From positions 1-64,000 of the forward strand of contig JAANYP010002638.1 in assembly GCA_020465985.1 (NCBI GenBank): 64,000 nt of DNA. The letters are read 5' to 3'. The notes beneath the pieces are model-generated. The model saw only the letters and a program-made list of their open reading frames with translations, did no database searches and was not told where the DNA came from. The position numbers were made by a program, and so were the translations under genes. Numbering within the stretch: the first letter of the stretch is position 1; each line of letters begins with the position of its first letter. This document shows positions 41,584 to 55,213 of the stretch, one piece after another. Source of the DNA: Centrapalus pauciflorus (taxonomy: Eukaryota > Streptophyta > Magnoliopsida > Asterales > Asteraceae).

Positions 41584-44163
41584 TAGGGTTCATCATGACA
41601 TATTTATATATTTGTTTAATTTATTTAAGTAGTGCATCATTAGAAAAAATATAGAATCATTGTGTAACGATTATGTTTAAAAAAGAAAATAGGAGGTCCA
41701 TTGAGATTATTGTGGGTCCATTTAGACTCCCTCTAATTGTATAATATGTTTAAATACTTATTATTATTATTATTATTAAAATTTGTTACTTAGTATTATA
41801 ATATATTTAAATTAATTAAGTTATAATATATTGAAGTAAAGTTATTGTAACAAATAAAAAGTTTTGTTTAAACGTTTTTCCAAAAATATATCTTATAAAA
41901 AACTAAAATTAAAAAAAATGAAATTTTAAGAAACTAAAATTAAGAAAACGTAACGTTGTTTAAAAGTGTTTTGAAAAAAGTTTTTTAATAGTTTAAAATA
42001 AAAGGTTTTTAAACAATTTAAGAATAAGTGTTTTAACATTTTTTAAATAAAGTTTAATATTGTAGAGTGTAGACATTTTAACATTTCTACATTTTGAACA
42101 AAGTTTAACATTTTGAACATTTTTTTTAAAATAAAAGGTTTTGAACCTTTTTTCTAAACATTTTTCAAAAAAGTTTATAAGTTTAATATTTTAACATTTG
42201 TTTGAAATAAAAAGTTTTAAACATTCGTTTAAATAAATGTTTACCATTTTTTGTGCAAGACAATTACTTTCAAAAGGAAAATTTTATAAACTTTTAAATT
42301 AAAGATTTCGTTTACGTCAATCAAATCAAAGATTTCGTTCACGTTAAAATTACTAAACTAACCATCTACTGATAAATCTTTACTTCAAATTTCTTATCTT
42401 TTATGTTTTTAATAAATTAAGAGCGTAAAACATAACTTTATTTAACTTTTTGGGTGACAATGTAATTATGTTTTCTTACATATATTGAAATCGGTCGATG
42501 GCTACTTCTTAGTTGTCATTATGTGAAAGATTGATTTAAAAGTAAGGTAGCCGATGACTATTTCTATACGAAATGGACGTAGTCATGATCGTAATGCTTT
42601 TGGTGGTTGACTGTGTATAGTACTCGTATATGTTAAAGTCCATTCAAACAAACGAGTTGACGACTAAAAGTCATAAATTTTATATAATTCTAAAATTTTT
42701 TTCAAAGAACAATTTGTTTAATACACCGTTTTTTTTTCATTTTTTAAAAAAATTATGTTCAATCTTAATTTTTTTACAATGGATCAATTTGGGTCAAAAT
42801 TGACACCCTAACCAAATGCACCTCATGGTAATCATTCCATGTGATATTTGATTGTAAAGATTCTTCTGAATATTATTTGTAATTATTAATTTCTTTATTT
42901 TGTTGCATTGTATGTTGCTAGCAGTTTTTCTTTAATTATTTTGTTGCATTTTCATAAATTATTATTGACGACAACTTTAAAAGGTGGTGGTTTTTTATTT
43001 TTTTGTCGACCTAGTTTATGTATATGTTTTATTTATAAGTATAAGTATATATTTTTTATTACGTCTGAAATAAAATTTTCACAAAAGATAATTATCCATA
43101 TGCATTTTTTTTTTTCAAAAATCGTTCGAAATAGTAAAAGAGGATGTGTTAGTTTTTTGCAACCAACATTCACAAGTTTTGACACAATTTATGTGTTTAT
43201 TAATGGTTTAAACATGTAAAGAAAAATTAATAATAATATATAGAATTAGAGATTTACATAAATGAAACATATAATAATATAAAAACTAGAATTAATCATA
43301 AGGAAAAAGGCTATAAAAAAGAAAGTAAGGAAAATAAAACATTTCAAATAAATATAATAGCAATAATAATATAAGAATTAAAAAATGGTCAAATAAATAA
43401 AACCAATTTAATAAAAAAATGTCACGTCTTAAGAGGATGTGAAGATTAGTATTAAGATCGAGGGTACGAATAAAATGTTTCTGCCATAATCATAATACAC
43501 TTGTATAAAATATGTTACTTTTATATCTAATTTTTTCAATAATAAGCCAAAAAATCATTTTTTTATTCGGATATATTTCATCTTTTTAAAGAAAATAAAA
43601 ATAAAAAGCAAAATAAAAAGAAAAATAAAAAGAAAAGAATGAAACATCAGAAGTCCACATCGGAATAAAGGAAAAGAAACCTTAAATATTCTAAAATATA
43701 CATGACAGGTAGCTTTGACCAATAAACCCTGAAAAATTAATAATGTTTTTAATTAACCAAAATTCTTTATCATCATATTAAAAATATATTTAAAATTATT
43801 AAATACTAAATAATACTCAAGAACATTTCATTAAATTTATACCACTTATAAAATTAGAAATTAATTTATTTTTATATTCAATAAAGATTAAATTTTTTAA
43901 AGAAAGGTAGGTTTCATGATGGCATTTATTTATTTATTTTATAAGGTGGATATTAAATCATTCACGGTATCCAATAAAGAAGGGTTCATACTTCATCGTC
44001 TTGTGAATATGAAAAAAATAAAAAATAGAAAAATAAAAAACTGAAATAAATCTACAGTCTCAGTCACGCTGTTTAATTGTAATCGAAATTTTCTTCACCC
44101 ATTTTTAGTCTTATTGTGTATGATTACATATATAATCGAATCTTGGTTAACCTCCGATTAAAA
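41584..44163. other. Non-coding AT-rich region upstream of the ARID-HMG gene
   Basis: No coding region seen. It has TTTTAAACATTTT-type low complexity (41850-42250) and A-rich runs (43550-43660). The last few hundred bases should contain the promoter of the gene at 44164, but I cannot place a TATA box with confidence. Confidence 0.5.
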
Positions 44164-47100
44164 ATGTCGGCCCCTCATCTCTCATGCGGCCCAAAAACGG
44201 CCGTCTTTACCAATGGCTACGGTACACCCACGACCTCATACCCTTCACCAGAAGCTTCTTATGAAGAAATCACTCAAAACCCTCAATTTTTCTTGGATAA
44301 ACTTCAAATATTTCACTCGGTTTTCGGTACCAAGTTCAAGTAAGTACACACACTTTCTTTATTGTCTACCTTCTTTTGATTTTAATAATATTTTTTTCTT
44401 GCATTTTTGATAATTTTGTTTCATACCCATCTTCCCAATATTCGCTTTTCTTGAATGGTGAGGAAAAAGATTTGATTTTTGTTTTGTAGATACCTCTGAT
44501 CATGGACTCTGTGTGTGTGGGTGTGTGTGTTTTGGGAGTTTTTTTTTGCATGTGTGCATCTTTTTGATGATGGTGGAAAGCCTTCTAATTTGGGGAAAAT
44601 CAAATTGGAAGGGTTTTGAAGCATTTAGTTTAGGTTAATTGGCATTTACGTTTGTTATCGGAGAGTTTTCTGACATTTATATGCGAAGTGTTAGGCCAAA
44701 TTTAGGTTTGATCGCTATAAAAAGTTGAAAATTTTGAATATCCCGTTTATTAATTAGTGATTTGTTGTGTAAATTACCAATCTTTTTAGCATAAAAGGCC
44801 AAGTGTAAGATAATCTTTTTAGGCGTTTTGTTGTGTAAACTCCCAATCTTTTATCTCAACTTAAGTAGGGTTGGCTATAAACTAATGATTAGGGTCTGAT
44901 AGAAAAATTATAAACAGGCGAAATCATTGGGTAAAGAGCTGGTCTACTCGAATTAATAGGTTTTGATGTGTATGGCTAATTATGTTACCGGCCATGCTAA
45001 AGTCTTGGTCGCTTACGGAGTGTTTTACCTTTTTACTTAGTTTGATAACCCCTGTGCATCATATTCTAGATCCAAAATGTGGCATGTTTGCATACCGAGT
45101 TAGGTGAGGAATGGATCATAGAAAGGGAATGAAAGCGATGGAGAAAAAACAGTACAACAAATTGGGGTCTGCTAAGTGCTATTTTTTATTATTATCAAAC
45201 TTAAAAAGAATATGGTGTTTATGCAGATTGATGATATAATATGTTCGCGTGTTACTTGATGTGTTGGAAACATTCTAATACTTATGAAAGTTATTTAATC
45301 GGTGCTCTCATTGGGAAAGAGAAAAATATGACAAACTAAGCTAAAATTCAAAATAATCAAAGGCAAAGTTCTTCGTGTCAGAATAATTTAAATGAAAATA
45401 TCATTAGGTGTGTGTGTTCTGAGAAACACCTAATCTTGAATAACTCACATCTCCTTTTAGGGGTTTGTCAATCTCTCAATGTGTTGTGTTATGTTCTTAT
45501 TAAATTGTTGTCCTTTTATGAGCATTTGTTTGCACTTAGCTTAATTTGACCTTGAAAGTCATGACTCTGTTTCTATTGAGTGTCATATACTCACATGAAG
45601 GGGCATACAGATCAAGACTCAGTAATTCTTGACTTTATGAAAGTGAGTAAGTGACTCATTTTAGAATGGACCAAATCAAGGATCCATATCGGGAGACATT
45701 GTATCCGTCCTTTGTTGTTGTTTCGTGACATTAATCTTGACTTTATGTTCTTTTGACCCCTCATGTTGGACTTTTTGAAGATGGGTTCTCAATTATCTTT
45801 TGCATTTTATTGGATAAATCTAGTCCTTCAACCTTTTTTTTTTGGGATATGCATTTGCAAGAATTAGGATCGGTGTACTTGTAAACGAAAGAAGATTTAG
45901 ATACCATCATCTGATCATCATGTGACAACATACCCTTAATATGGAAAAGACCTCTTGATTTTAGCCTAAGAAACAGCTGAGTTGGTTAAATGGGTCAACT
46001 TCAACTTGTCTAAAACAATGGTGTTTTGAATGTGGATTCAAATGTTCTTTTAATGGGAAGTGTGATAACGTTTCTTCATGAAATGCATGTTCTCTTTTAG
46101 TATTGCATGTTTTCTTGCAGTCTTGCACAAGTCCAATGGGCTTCCTTGGTTCTATTTTTGTATATTGGAATCACTCGAGCAAAGCATCTAACTATCCCAA
46201 TAACCTTTAAATCAAATAAAGTTTGAACAAAAAGTCATTGGTAGTCACCGCTAAGGAGTAAGGACTTGTTAGAGACTCAAAATTGTAATTCACAACCAAT
46301 GTGTGATGGAACGTCATAAACTTTAAAAACGTAAATTTTTGACATTCTCGTGTGGAGCACATGGATTACAAACCGATCCTTGAAGGTTATATATAGGTCA
46401 TTGTTAAGGATTTATAATGGACATAGTTCTAACTCAAGACCGTTAGGCTATTTCCCACATGGAAATTCCTAGTGTTCTCTTCAACCGTCTCACCCTAATG
46501 ACACTCAATAAACCCTAATCAACCATATCAATTATAGAGTAAGCCAATTATGGACATAATTTCATCAACTCGACTATAAATAAACCAAAGAAGATCCAAA
46601 GCCAATGAGGCTAACATAGATTTAAGAGCTCCACCACCAATACCTCAAGAAGGCTACCGCTCTGATACCATCTTCAACGTATTCAAATGAATTTATTACA
46701 TCAATAACCTTCAAATCTACTAAAACCATGGTAGAAACTTATTGGCAGCCTGCTAGTAGAACTATTAAGTCCTCGTGATGGTAGTCTAGTGGTTGGGGAC
46801 ATTAAATCTATAATGGAGGTTCAGGGTTCAAATCCTGCACATGTTCTTTAACTATTGGTTACGCGATTTACCTCCTTCATGTTGGCCATGGGGTCGGTCG
46901 GTGGGGGCCCCAGAGGGTGGGTTACCCTTTTGTTATTAGAACTATTAAAAGGGTCACAATTCTAATCACAAACCATGTGGGATGTGATGATACATATATA
47001 ATCGATGAAGCATAGTTATACATCTATAAGAATGTTGTTTTTCGATGTTGCTCTTATTTTGTTGGTCATATCGTAAGATCTTATTGATTTTTTTTTCTTG

Positions 47101-49066
47101 TGTGTATTAGGATCCCTATTATTGGAGGAAGGTCTTTAGATCTTCACCGGCTATTTATAGAGGTTACATCACGTGGTGGCATCGAAAAGGTATAACTTTT
47201 TAGGGCGCATGCGGTAGAGTGGAATCATAACGACATTCTTTCTTTGTGAATTTCGAGTGGAATATTGAACGATAATTTCTCACAATGGCATGCATTGTCT
47301 GTAAATTATACAGATTGTGAGTGACCGAAGATGGAAGGAAGTCATGGCTGTATTCAAATTTGGTCCTACGATCACCAATGCGTCATTTGTCTTGCGCAAG
47401 TACTATTTATCGTTGCTTTATCATTTTGAGCAGGTTTATTATTTCCGCAAGAAAACCCCCACGATCCTTCCTGCCGGTACGTCTTTCTTGAACGATGCTT
47501 GATCTTATATAACGTTTGAAATTATTTATATTGAGTGTATTATGACGTTAACGCTATTCCCAACAGACGCTACAAGCAGGCTCTCCGATGGATCAGGCTC
47601 GGGTTCCATCAAGAATTTGTTTTCTGGTCAGATTATAATGTGATTCATTTATTTCTTCTATCCCAGGAAAAAGTAATGTTTTCTCCCCAACATCTTTGGT
47701 TGGCCATATATAATTACCAAATTAATAAGGCACAAATTTGTAGGAAGTAGCAATGTACTTTCCTCCATTTTTACAGATGTTAATGTACTTGCAATTTTAC
47801 CTTCAATAGCAATCTACTTAGACTTTTACCTTTCTTTCATTTACTGATGTAAGCAATGTACTTGGATTATAAACAAATGTAAGTAGCTTGCTATGTGGGG
47901 TAAAAGTGTAAAACCGTAAAACTTATAAGTGCATTGCTTATATTGGTAAAAGGTTTAAAGTCCGTTGCTATTTCTTGCAATTTTCCCTTGTTTTAAATAC
48001 CCTTAAATAATGACCAAATAGGCTTAACTTATCAATTCTTAGCAATCTGGTGATGGACAAGTAAACAATTATGAATTAGAAAGTTACCAAAAACCAAGAA
48101 GAGAAGGAAACACTTGACGTTTTGATAACGTGTTATTGAAACGATGGTGGTTTCAGGTTTTTTTATTTATGTGGGTGCAGGACGTCGAACTGTTGAGGTT
48201 GGCGGACAAGTAAGCGGAACCATAGATAAAAGATTTGATCATGGTTATTTAGTTACCGTCGATATGGGATCCGAGAAGCTGTCAGGCTTTCTGTATCATC
48301 TGCCACCCGATTCTCCGGCTCCTTCTCATGGGACCCACGATATGTATCAGCTTGCGATTAGGGAACCTTCACCCGAGACAGAAACGAGTGGCTATGATGT
48401 GTTTTTCACCGAGCATTATATCAGGTTGAAGCCTTTGTACCATGGACAAGAGAATGTTATCCGTAAAAGAATTCAAGTTTTATGGAGTACTCTGACCGAA
48501 GAGGAGAAACAGGTGAATCCCCGACTATATCTAAACTGAGATTGTGTCTATTTTCTTTGTTTTTGATAAAAAAGAAACGGTCTTTATGTTTCTTGGAGTA
48601 GGTTATTTTCATAGAAGGGAAATCAACTTTAGAGTTTTTCTCATTTAAAGTAACAAACTTTAAATTTGTCAATTTAAGGTAACACACTTTTATTTTTTCT
48701 ACGTTGGGTAACTGGTTTTTTTTAAGTGTGTATGTAGTACGTTTGACATAGACGTGTAAACAGGCACTTTCTGTATCAGTCGCCGAGTAAAATAAGAATA
48801 ATTAAAAGTTGGTTAACTTAAACAAGAAAAAGTTTGAAAGTTTGTTACATTAAATAGACAAAATTTAAAGTTTGTTACCTTAGATAGAACTTTTTAAAAG
48901 TTTGATTCTTTTTATTAGGACAAAAAAGGTTGATTACCTTAAAATATAAAAATGATAAAGTTTGTTCCCTTTTAATGAAATTAACCCTTCTTGGAGCTAA
49001 TTTGGTTGTGCTGATGTTGGATTGTAGCTGTATCAAGAAAAGGGCTCGAGAGGTAACGAAAGATAG
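44164..49066 (+). CDS. ARID plus HMG-box DNA-binding protein (HMGB9/10/15-like), six exons
   Basis: Predicted exons: 44164-44339, 47111-47189, 47314-47476, 47567-47602 (or 47626), 48181-48512 and 49028-49066. All introns are GT-AG with matching phases, giving about 274 residues. The start is ATG 44164 (MSAPHLSCG); an upstream in-frame ATG at 44116 adds 16 non-conserved residues. The ARID domain covers about residues 32-125 (FGTKFK, IPIIGGRSLDLHRLFIEVTS, RRWKEVMAVF, SFVLRKYYLSLLYHFEQ). A middle segment has GTIDKRFDHGYLVTVDMGSE. The HMG box begins near residue 221 (SGYDVFFTEH...LTEEEK). It stops after LYQEKGSRGNER at TAG 49064, about 54 of the usual 70 residues, and the following bases do not restore it. 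Plant relatives are nuclear proteins binding AT-rich DNA. The exon 4 donor is weak. Intron 1 holds a SINE and intron 5 a foldback repeat. Either a shortened gene or an early pseudogene. Confidence 0.82.
46769..46936 (+). mobile_element. tRNA-derived SINE in intron 1 of the ARID-HMG gene
   Basis: The A box TGGTAGTCTAGTGG (46779-46792) and B box GGTTCAAATCC (46825-46835) are well spaced for polymerase III. It is flanked by perfect 12-bp duplications TAGAACTATTAA (46757-46768, 46937-46948). The tail is TTTTGTTAT rather than poly-A, as in Au-like plant SINEs. Confidence 0.9.
48600..48990. repeat. Foldback repeat in intron 5 of the ARID-HMG gene
   Basis: The left TTATTTTCATAGAAGGGAAATCAAC and GTAACAAACTTTAAATTTGTC are mirrored near 48850-48988 by GACAAAATTTAAAGTTTGTTAC and GTTCCCTTTTAATGAAATTAA. 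Imperfect arms of about 110 bp, probably a Mutator-type MITE. Confidence 0.55.
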
Positions 49067-50140
49067 GGCGATTAAAAGACTGCGTTTTGCATCTAGATAG
49101 CGTGTGTAGGTTGCGGGCAATCTTCTTTCTCGTTCTCTTTTGTAGACTCTTGTTTTTGTTGTTGTACTTTGTTTTCGTTTTTTGCCCCATCCGGTTTGTT
49201 GTAGTTTAGCATCGACGAAGAAAGTTTCTTTTCTTCGATCATGATGCACGAAATTTGTCAAGAAAGTTTCATGGGTTTTTTTTTTTTCGATTAAGTTTTT
49301 TTAACGTCTACTATACCGAATCTATGTAGTGATATCATCCTTTAGCTGATGCACTAGTCTTAGACTCTTAGGTGATATATTGTTTATCTTTTAATAGATT
49401 CATTAACCTGTTTAACTTTTAAATGAATCACACGGTTCCATTAAAAAATAAACAAATAATATCTGGTAAAAAGTAAAAACTGATGATGTTGGTTGGTTTA
49501 TTTGGTTTGATATCCTTAACTCACTCTGGTCGTCGAGTCGAGTCAAACGTGTTGACTCGACCAGGTTTGCAGTTTGCAGCCATGCCGTCAGAATTATATA
49601 TAAGTTTTTGTTCATCAATAAGTAGAGTTTTGAAGTCAAATTTCTACCAAGATTCAGTAATTCTTGAATGTTGGTGGCTTCCTTCAAATTTCAAATTGAA
49701 ATCGTCATGGTGAAATTCAGTCAAACATAAGAATTCTTGAAACTTTGACCCATTCTCTTTGGCTAAAATGGGGTGCGTTTAGTTAAATTGTTTTTGGTAA
49801 AGTTTTTATTGAAAACAAGAGATTTTTAAAATCAGGAATCACTGAAATTATTATTTGATGTTTTCAGTTTGTGTTTCTTATAAGTATATCTTGAAAACAT
49901 CTTTTTTGCTGTATTTTGTTTGTGATTATATGTTTTCAGTTCATTCAATCGATATGGTCAAATAAGAAGAAGCAAAAATCGTGAAGCAACAAGAAATCAA
50001 ATCTATCTTCGAACACAAATTAGATCTATCTTCTGTCTAAGAATCAATCTATCTTTGAACACAAACTCAAGCTAAGAAATTAGATCTATATTGCAAACAC
50101 TCCATTCAAACATATCCCCATTGAACTCAATCGATCTTGT
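49067..50140. other. Non-coding region downstream of the ARID-HMG gene
   Basis: Likely holds the 3' UTR of the gene. A Tourist-like left end GGTGCGTTTAGTTAAATTG lies at 49772 without a clear partner. No further gene seen. Confidence 0.45.
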
Positions 50141-50149
50141 CTCCAAACC

Positions 50150-50640
50150 AAGGTTGTCAAGATCAAGATTATACCTATGATCGTTTCCGTCTGTGTAATA
50201 TGGGATCAAAGGATCAAATCGGGATTGTAAGTTCCTACTACAAAATCACTACTTTTTAATTTTTTTTTCCTAGGCACTATAGTTTATAATTTTATATCAT
50301 AAATTAATTATAAAACACTTCAAATATATAGTTATTTACATATTAAATTGAGAAACAATGTGTGTTTATGTTACGAATGTTTATGATGATCCAGAAAAAG
50401 TCAACCAATCATACATCTTACAACTTGACTCTCTATCTTAATAGTTGAAATAGTTGGATACTGTTAGAAACCCGGTTAAAAGGGTCCGGACTGAGTAAAA
50501 GGTAGGATTGCATTGGTGACCGATTTTACGATCTCACGACCGATCCTATGTCCGATCTTGCTACAAAACGATCCTAGATCGATCCTGCTCAAAATTAATT
50601 GGTGGGAACATAGGATCGACCGATCCTTAACAACTATGAT
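50150..50640. mobile_element. GATC-rich MITE-like element
   Basis: The left end AAGGTTGTCAAGATC pairs with the right end GATCCTTAACAACTA. Many GATC-containing words (GATCG, CGATCC) cluster near both ends (50156-50226, 50510-50630). About 490 bp, non-coding. Confidence 0.5.
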
Positions 50641-51689
50641 TTAGTCTTTTTGTTACTTATCACTGGTTGACTAGGTTATAGGGAAAAAAATATGATTTTA
50701 TAATTTAGGCTTTATAAATGAAAAAACCGTCATATTTCATTATTTTGTGGGTTTAGTCCTCGAGAATTTTTTTTTTCCATCTAAACCCTTTATAATTTAT
50801 AGAATCCAGTGTTTAAACAAACAATTATATCCGGTTAATTGGGGTTCTTTGTGGAAAATATTTTATGAATAAACCTATTAATTGGTAAAAATATAATGAA
50901 TTTTCACCTTAAATTGAAATGTCATGACATTTTTAGTTCTTTTAACGCCGACCATTTGGATCCCTCTGAAACTTTTGTATGCTCATATTTCTATTTCAAT
51001 ACCTTAATAACCACTTCTTACTAAAAGAAAAAGAAAAGAAGGTAAGACGGAGAGGGTTGCACTGGTTTTGCAACGTCATACCGATCTGGACCAAAATTGT
51101 TAGTCGTTAGAAGGGCAGGATGACGTTCTCCTCTGGTACTGATGACACACTGGCATCCCGTCGATACCGTGGGATAACCATACCGTTTGTCTAAAAGAAT
51201 TTGTGAGATTTGTGAGAGAAGTGAAGAACAATCCTATTCCTATGTCACATGGCAAATGCCAAATAATAATTTCTTCATCACATGGCAATTTATGAAAAAT
51301 CTTTTTTTATTCCCTACTTTTTCTTTCTTTTTCTTTTTATTTTCATATGTTTGCATTTTCCTATAAAAGTGCCTTTCTTTATATATTTATTTCTAATAAA
51401 TTTTTAATTTTATTATCATTTTTAAATTTTTAATTCTTTGATCATTTTTCGTTCTTTAATTTCAAATAAGTTCAAAAACTTTATTTCAAATATAATTGTA
51501 AACAAACATATAATCATAAAATTATTAGAATGTTGTTCATGACACATGATAAACGAGGTTATGGTTAACCCATGATTAAGGCTGGTACTGAGTAATTTTA
51601 TGTCCTGGACGAGATAAAAAAACAAGAAAGAATTTTTATACTCCTTCTAAACTTCATAATATCATATATACCCAATTTTAATTATTAAA
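50641..51689. other. Non-coding AT-rich spacer
   Basis: Nothing recognisable; short open frames only. Confidence 0.4.
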
Positions 51690-51944
51690 CTAGTTTATAA
51701 CCCACGTATTACGTTGATATTTTAATTAAATTTATTTATATAATATGTATATGAGTAAAAATAAAAACATACAAAAATAATAATTGTGTTTATTTTTTAA
51801 TTATTTACAAATTAAAAAATAGAGTATATTTATTTTTTTTAAAAATATTAAATTGTATTTATCTTTTATTTTTTATAAGTTGTAATTATCTTTTTAGTGA
51901 GCGTAGAGGTGACACGTGACATTTGATGTTTTCCTTTATTATAC
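51690..51944 (-). mobile_element. Short Helitron, minus strand, about 255 bp
   Basis: The left edge CTAGTTTATAACCCACGTATTACGTTG is the complement of a hairpin-CTAG end. The right edge GTGACACGTGACATTTGATGTTTTCCTTTATTATA is the complement of a 5' end, as at 36456-37212. Confidence 0.65.
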
Positions 51945-52224
51945 ATAATAATAATAATTTCCAAAACTAATTCAAATTTTACATTTGGATCTAATTATAA
52001 TTATTATGGATAATAATGATAAATATTTATTTTAGGTAAACATTAGTTTTAAATGTTACAAAATCTAATTTATTACTAATTAATTAATGAAAAAAATAAA
52101 GTCAAAATTTAATGCAATTAAGTTAAGGTGTTAAATTTGGAAAAAGAGGTGGAAAAATAAAATTTTCTTGTATTGTAAAATTGACATATGACATGAATTG
52201 TTTTGTTTTATTATAATATATAGG

Positions 52225-52992
52225 TTAATCAACCCATGTATTACATGGGTTGATTTAGAAAATACAAATTTTTTTTATATTTTAATAAATTCTTATAAAA
52301 TTTATATATAATTAAAATAAAAAAAAATTGAAAGCTAGTTAAATTAAAGATAACGAAATACTTAGTTGTTTGATATTAAATAAAAAAATATTACTATATT
52401 GTATTATTAAAAACAGATAATATGTGTTTGCAAAAAAATGTTCTTTTTTTAATTTTTATTAACTTCAAATATGAAATTCGATGTAAGAAAGAAAAAACTT
52501 CAATTATGTGAATGTGTATATATTTTGAAAATGATAAAACATAAAAATGGAATATCTGAAAATCAACAATCAAAATTTATTATATTCACAATTGAAGTTT
52601 TATCAATTAAATTTTAAATATTGTTAGCAAAATAATTAACAAAAATTTTTATCTTTATTTACTACACTTCTACATTTATATCCAAATTTTTACATTTGAA
52701 TTTAATTATGATCATTAAGGATAATAATGACACATATTTATTTTAGGTAAATATTAATTTAATACTAATTCATTAATGAAAAAATTAAAATCAAAATTTA
52801 ATGTAATTAAGTTAATGTAGTAAATTTGGTAAATGATATAAAAAATGACATATGTATAATTATTTTTTTAATTAAGGGTATAAGAGACATTTCATAAATA
52901 ATTATGAGTTGTCATTAATCTGGACCATTGATTTCCTTCCATCAAATGGTCCAGGAAACTCCAAGTGGTTTTCTTATTTTATATAGTATAGA
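52225..52992 (-). mobile_element. Helitron-like element, minus strand
   Basis: A hairpin AACCCATGTATTACATGGGTT (52230-52250) near the left edge and ...AAGTGGTTTTCTTATTTTATATAGTATAGA at the right edge match Helitron 3' and 5' ends. Terminal CTAG is not preserved. A TTTTATTATAATATATAG just to the left looks like the 5' end of another copy. Confidence 0.5.
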
Positions 52993-53693
52993 TATCACAT
53001 ATATGTATCTTAAACGACATTAATATCATATATACTCAAATTTGTTAATTTAATTATTTTTATAACATTTAAAACACATAATTATTAATCAATGACCATT
53101 ATACCCTTATTTATTTATTCTTTCAACTAAACTTTAAAATATTATATCCCTCTTAATAATATTATATAATTTATTTTTGTAAACTTTAAAATATAAATTA
53201 TTCATACTAAAATAAATTAACCTGAACAATATAATCATAGAAAAACTTAGGTTTTTCCCATAGTTTACCTACAAAATTACTATACATAGGTTTTATGAGA
53301 CAAATAAGAAATATATAAATAATCTCGGTTCAATGACAAAATAAAAAAAAGTTGTTTTTTATGTTTTTGCTCATTTGATTTCGAGTCGTATCATCTTAAT
53401 ATATTTTCTTATTTGTTTTTTTTCCTACAGTTTTCTATATACAATTAACTAATTACATATTATGTTATTTCTTTTCTTTTTGAATTTTATAGTTGTATTG
53501 CATTTTGTTTTTTTAATTTAGTATATATTTTTTATTTTCTATATACATTTGTTTCTATTTTCAAGTTTGCTTTCGTTTTATAATTATTCCTTTTTAGTTT
53601 ACTTTTTTTTGGTTTTATATTTAATCTAGTATTTGAGTTATTACTTGTTATCCGATATTATCAGTTGTGTATATTTTTGTTAACGTCTCAATG

Positions 53694-53696
<3 letters not shown>
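52993..53696. other. Non-coding AT-rich spacer
   Basis: Nothing recognisable. Confidence 0.4.
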
Positions 53697-53746
<50 letters not shown>

Positions 53747-53768
53747 ATATATATATATATATATATAG
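53697..53768. repeat. (TA)n microsatellite left of MITE copy 3
   Basis: About 70 bp of TA with two TATATG variants. Confidence 0.95.
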
Positions 53769-54297
<529 letters not shown>

Positions 54298-55213
54298 CAT
54301 AATTTATTTATTAATTAACTGGTAACGAGAAAATATTTTAATATTAAAATTACCGGATGAAATTTGTAGATTATTACTAAATAAATTTATTTTATCATAA
54401 TATAGTGTTATTTTCATTAATAAAGAAATCATTTTTTTTAGACAAATCAAAGTTTAGCAATAATTAGCTTATTATTATTAATTTGTTTTAAGAGAAAATT
54501 TATATGGTAAAAGTTTTACAAATTAAATTATATATAATTAATATGCGGGATATACTATTAAGAAATAATTTAATTGGGTAAATATGATATTATAAAGTTT
54601 AGTTAAAAGGATAAATAAATAAGGATATGATGATCATTAATTAATAAGTAATATTAATTATAGTTTTTAAAATAATTAATTAATGAATTTGTGTATAATT
54701 GATATTAATGATGTTTAAGAGGGATATATGTGATATTTTGAAGCTTAGTTGAAAGAAGAAATAAGTAATGGTATAATTGTCATTCGTTAATAGACAAAAT
54801 TATTTATGTTTTTTTAAATATTACAAAATAATTAAAGGGTATATATGATATTTAAGAGGGATATATGTAATATTAATAATTAAAATTGAGTATATATGAT
54901 ATTGTGAGTTTAGGAGAGTTATATATGATATTAGAATTTTAAGTTGGATATATATATGATATTATGAAGTTTAGAAATGGTATATATGAAATTCTCCCAA
55001 AAAATAATGCCTTTTAAAAGAATGTAAACATACAACATATTATTTTTAAAGGAGTTTGGAACCTAGTCAAGCTAGGCAGCTCATCCTCACACCGATTATT
55101 ATCAAATATATAAAATCCAGATACAAGTTTTAGAATTATTATATCACCTAAAACGATGTCTTCGTGCGTTTCTGAAAGCAAAAATGTCAATTATCTTGTC
55201 ATAATCGACGTTT
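54298..55213. other. Non-coding AT-rich spacer
   Basis: Contains repeated GATATATGTGATATT-like words (54725-54985). No gene seen. It may include the 3' end of the hAT relic that follows on the minus strand. Confidence 0.4.

Noticed and set aside
49483..49713. Overlapping frames of 76 and 91 codons on both strands
   Set aside because: No domain, no splice context, and composition like the flanking non-coding DNA.
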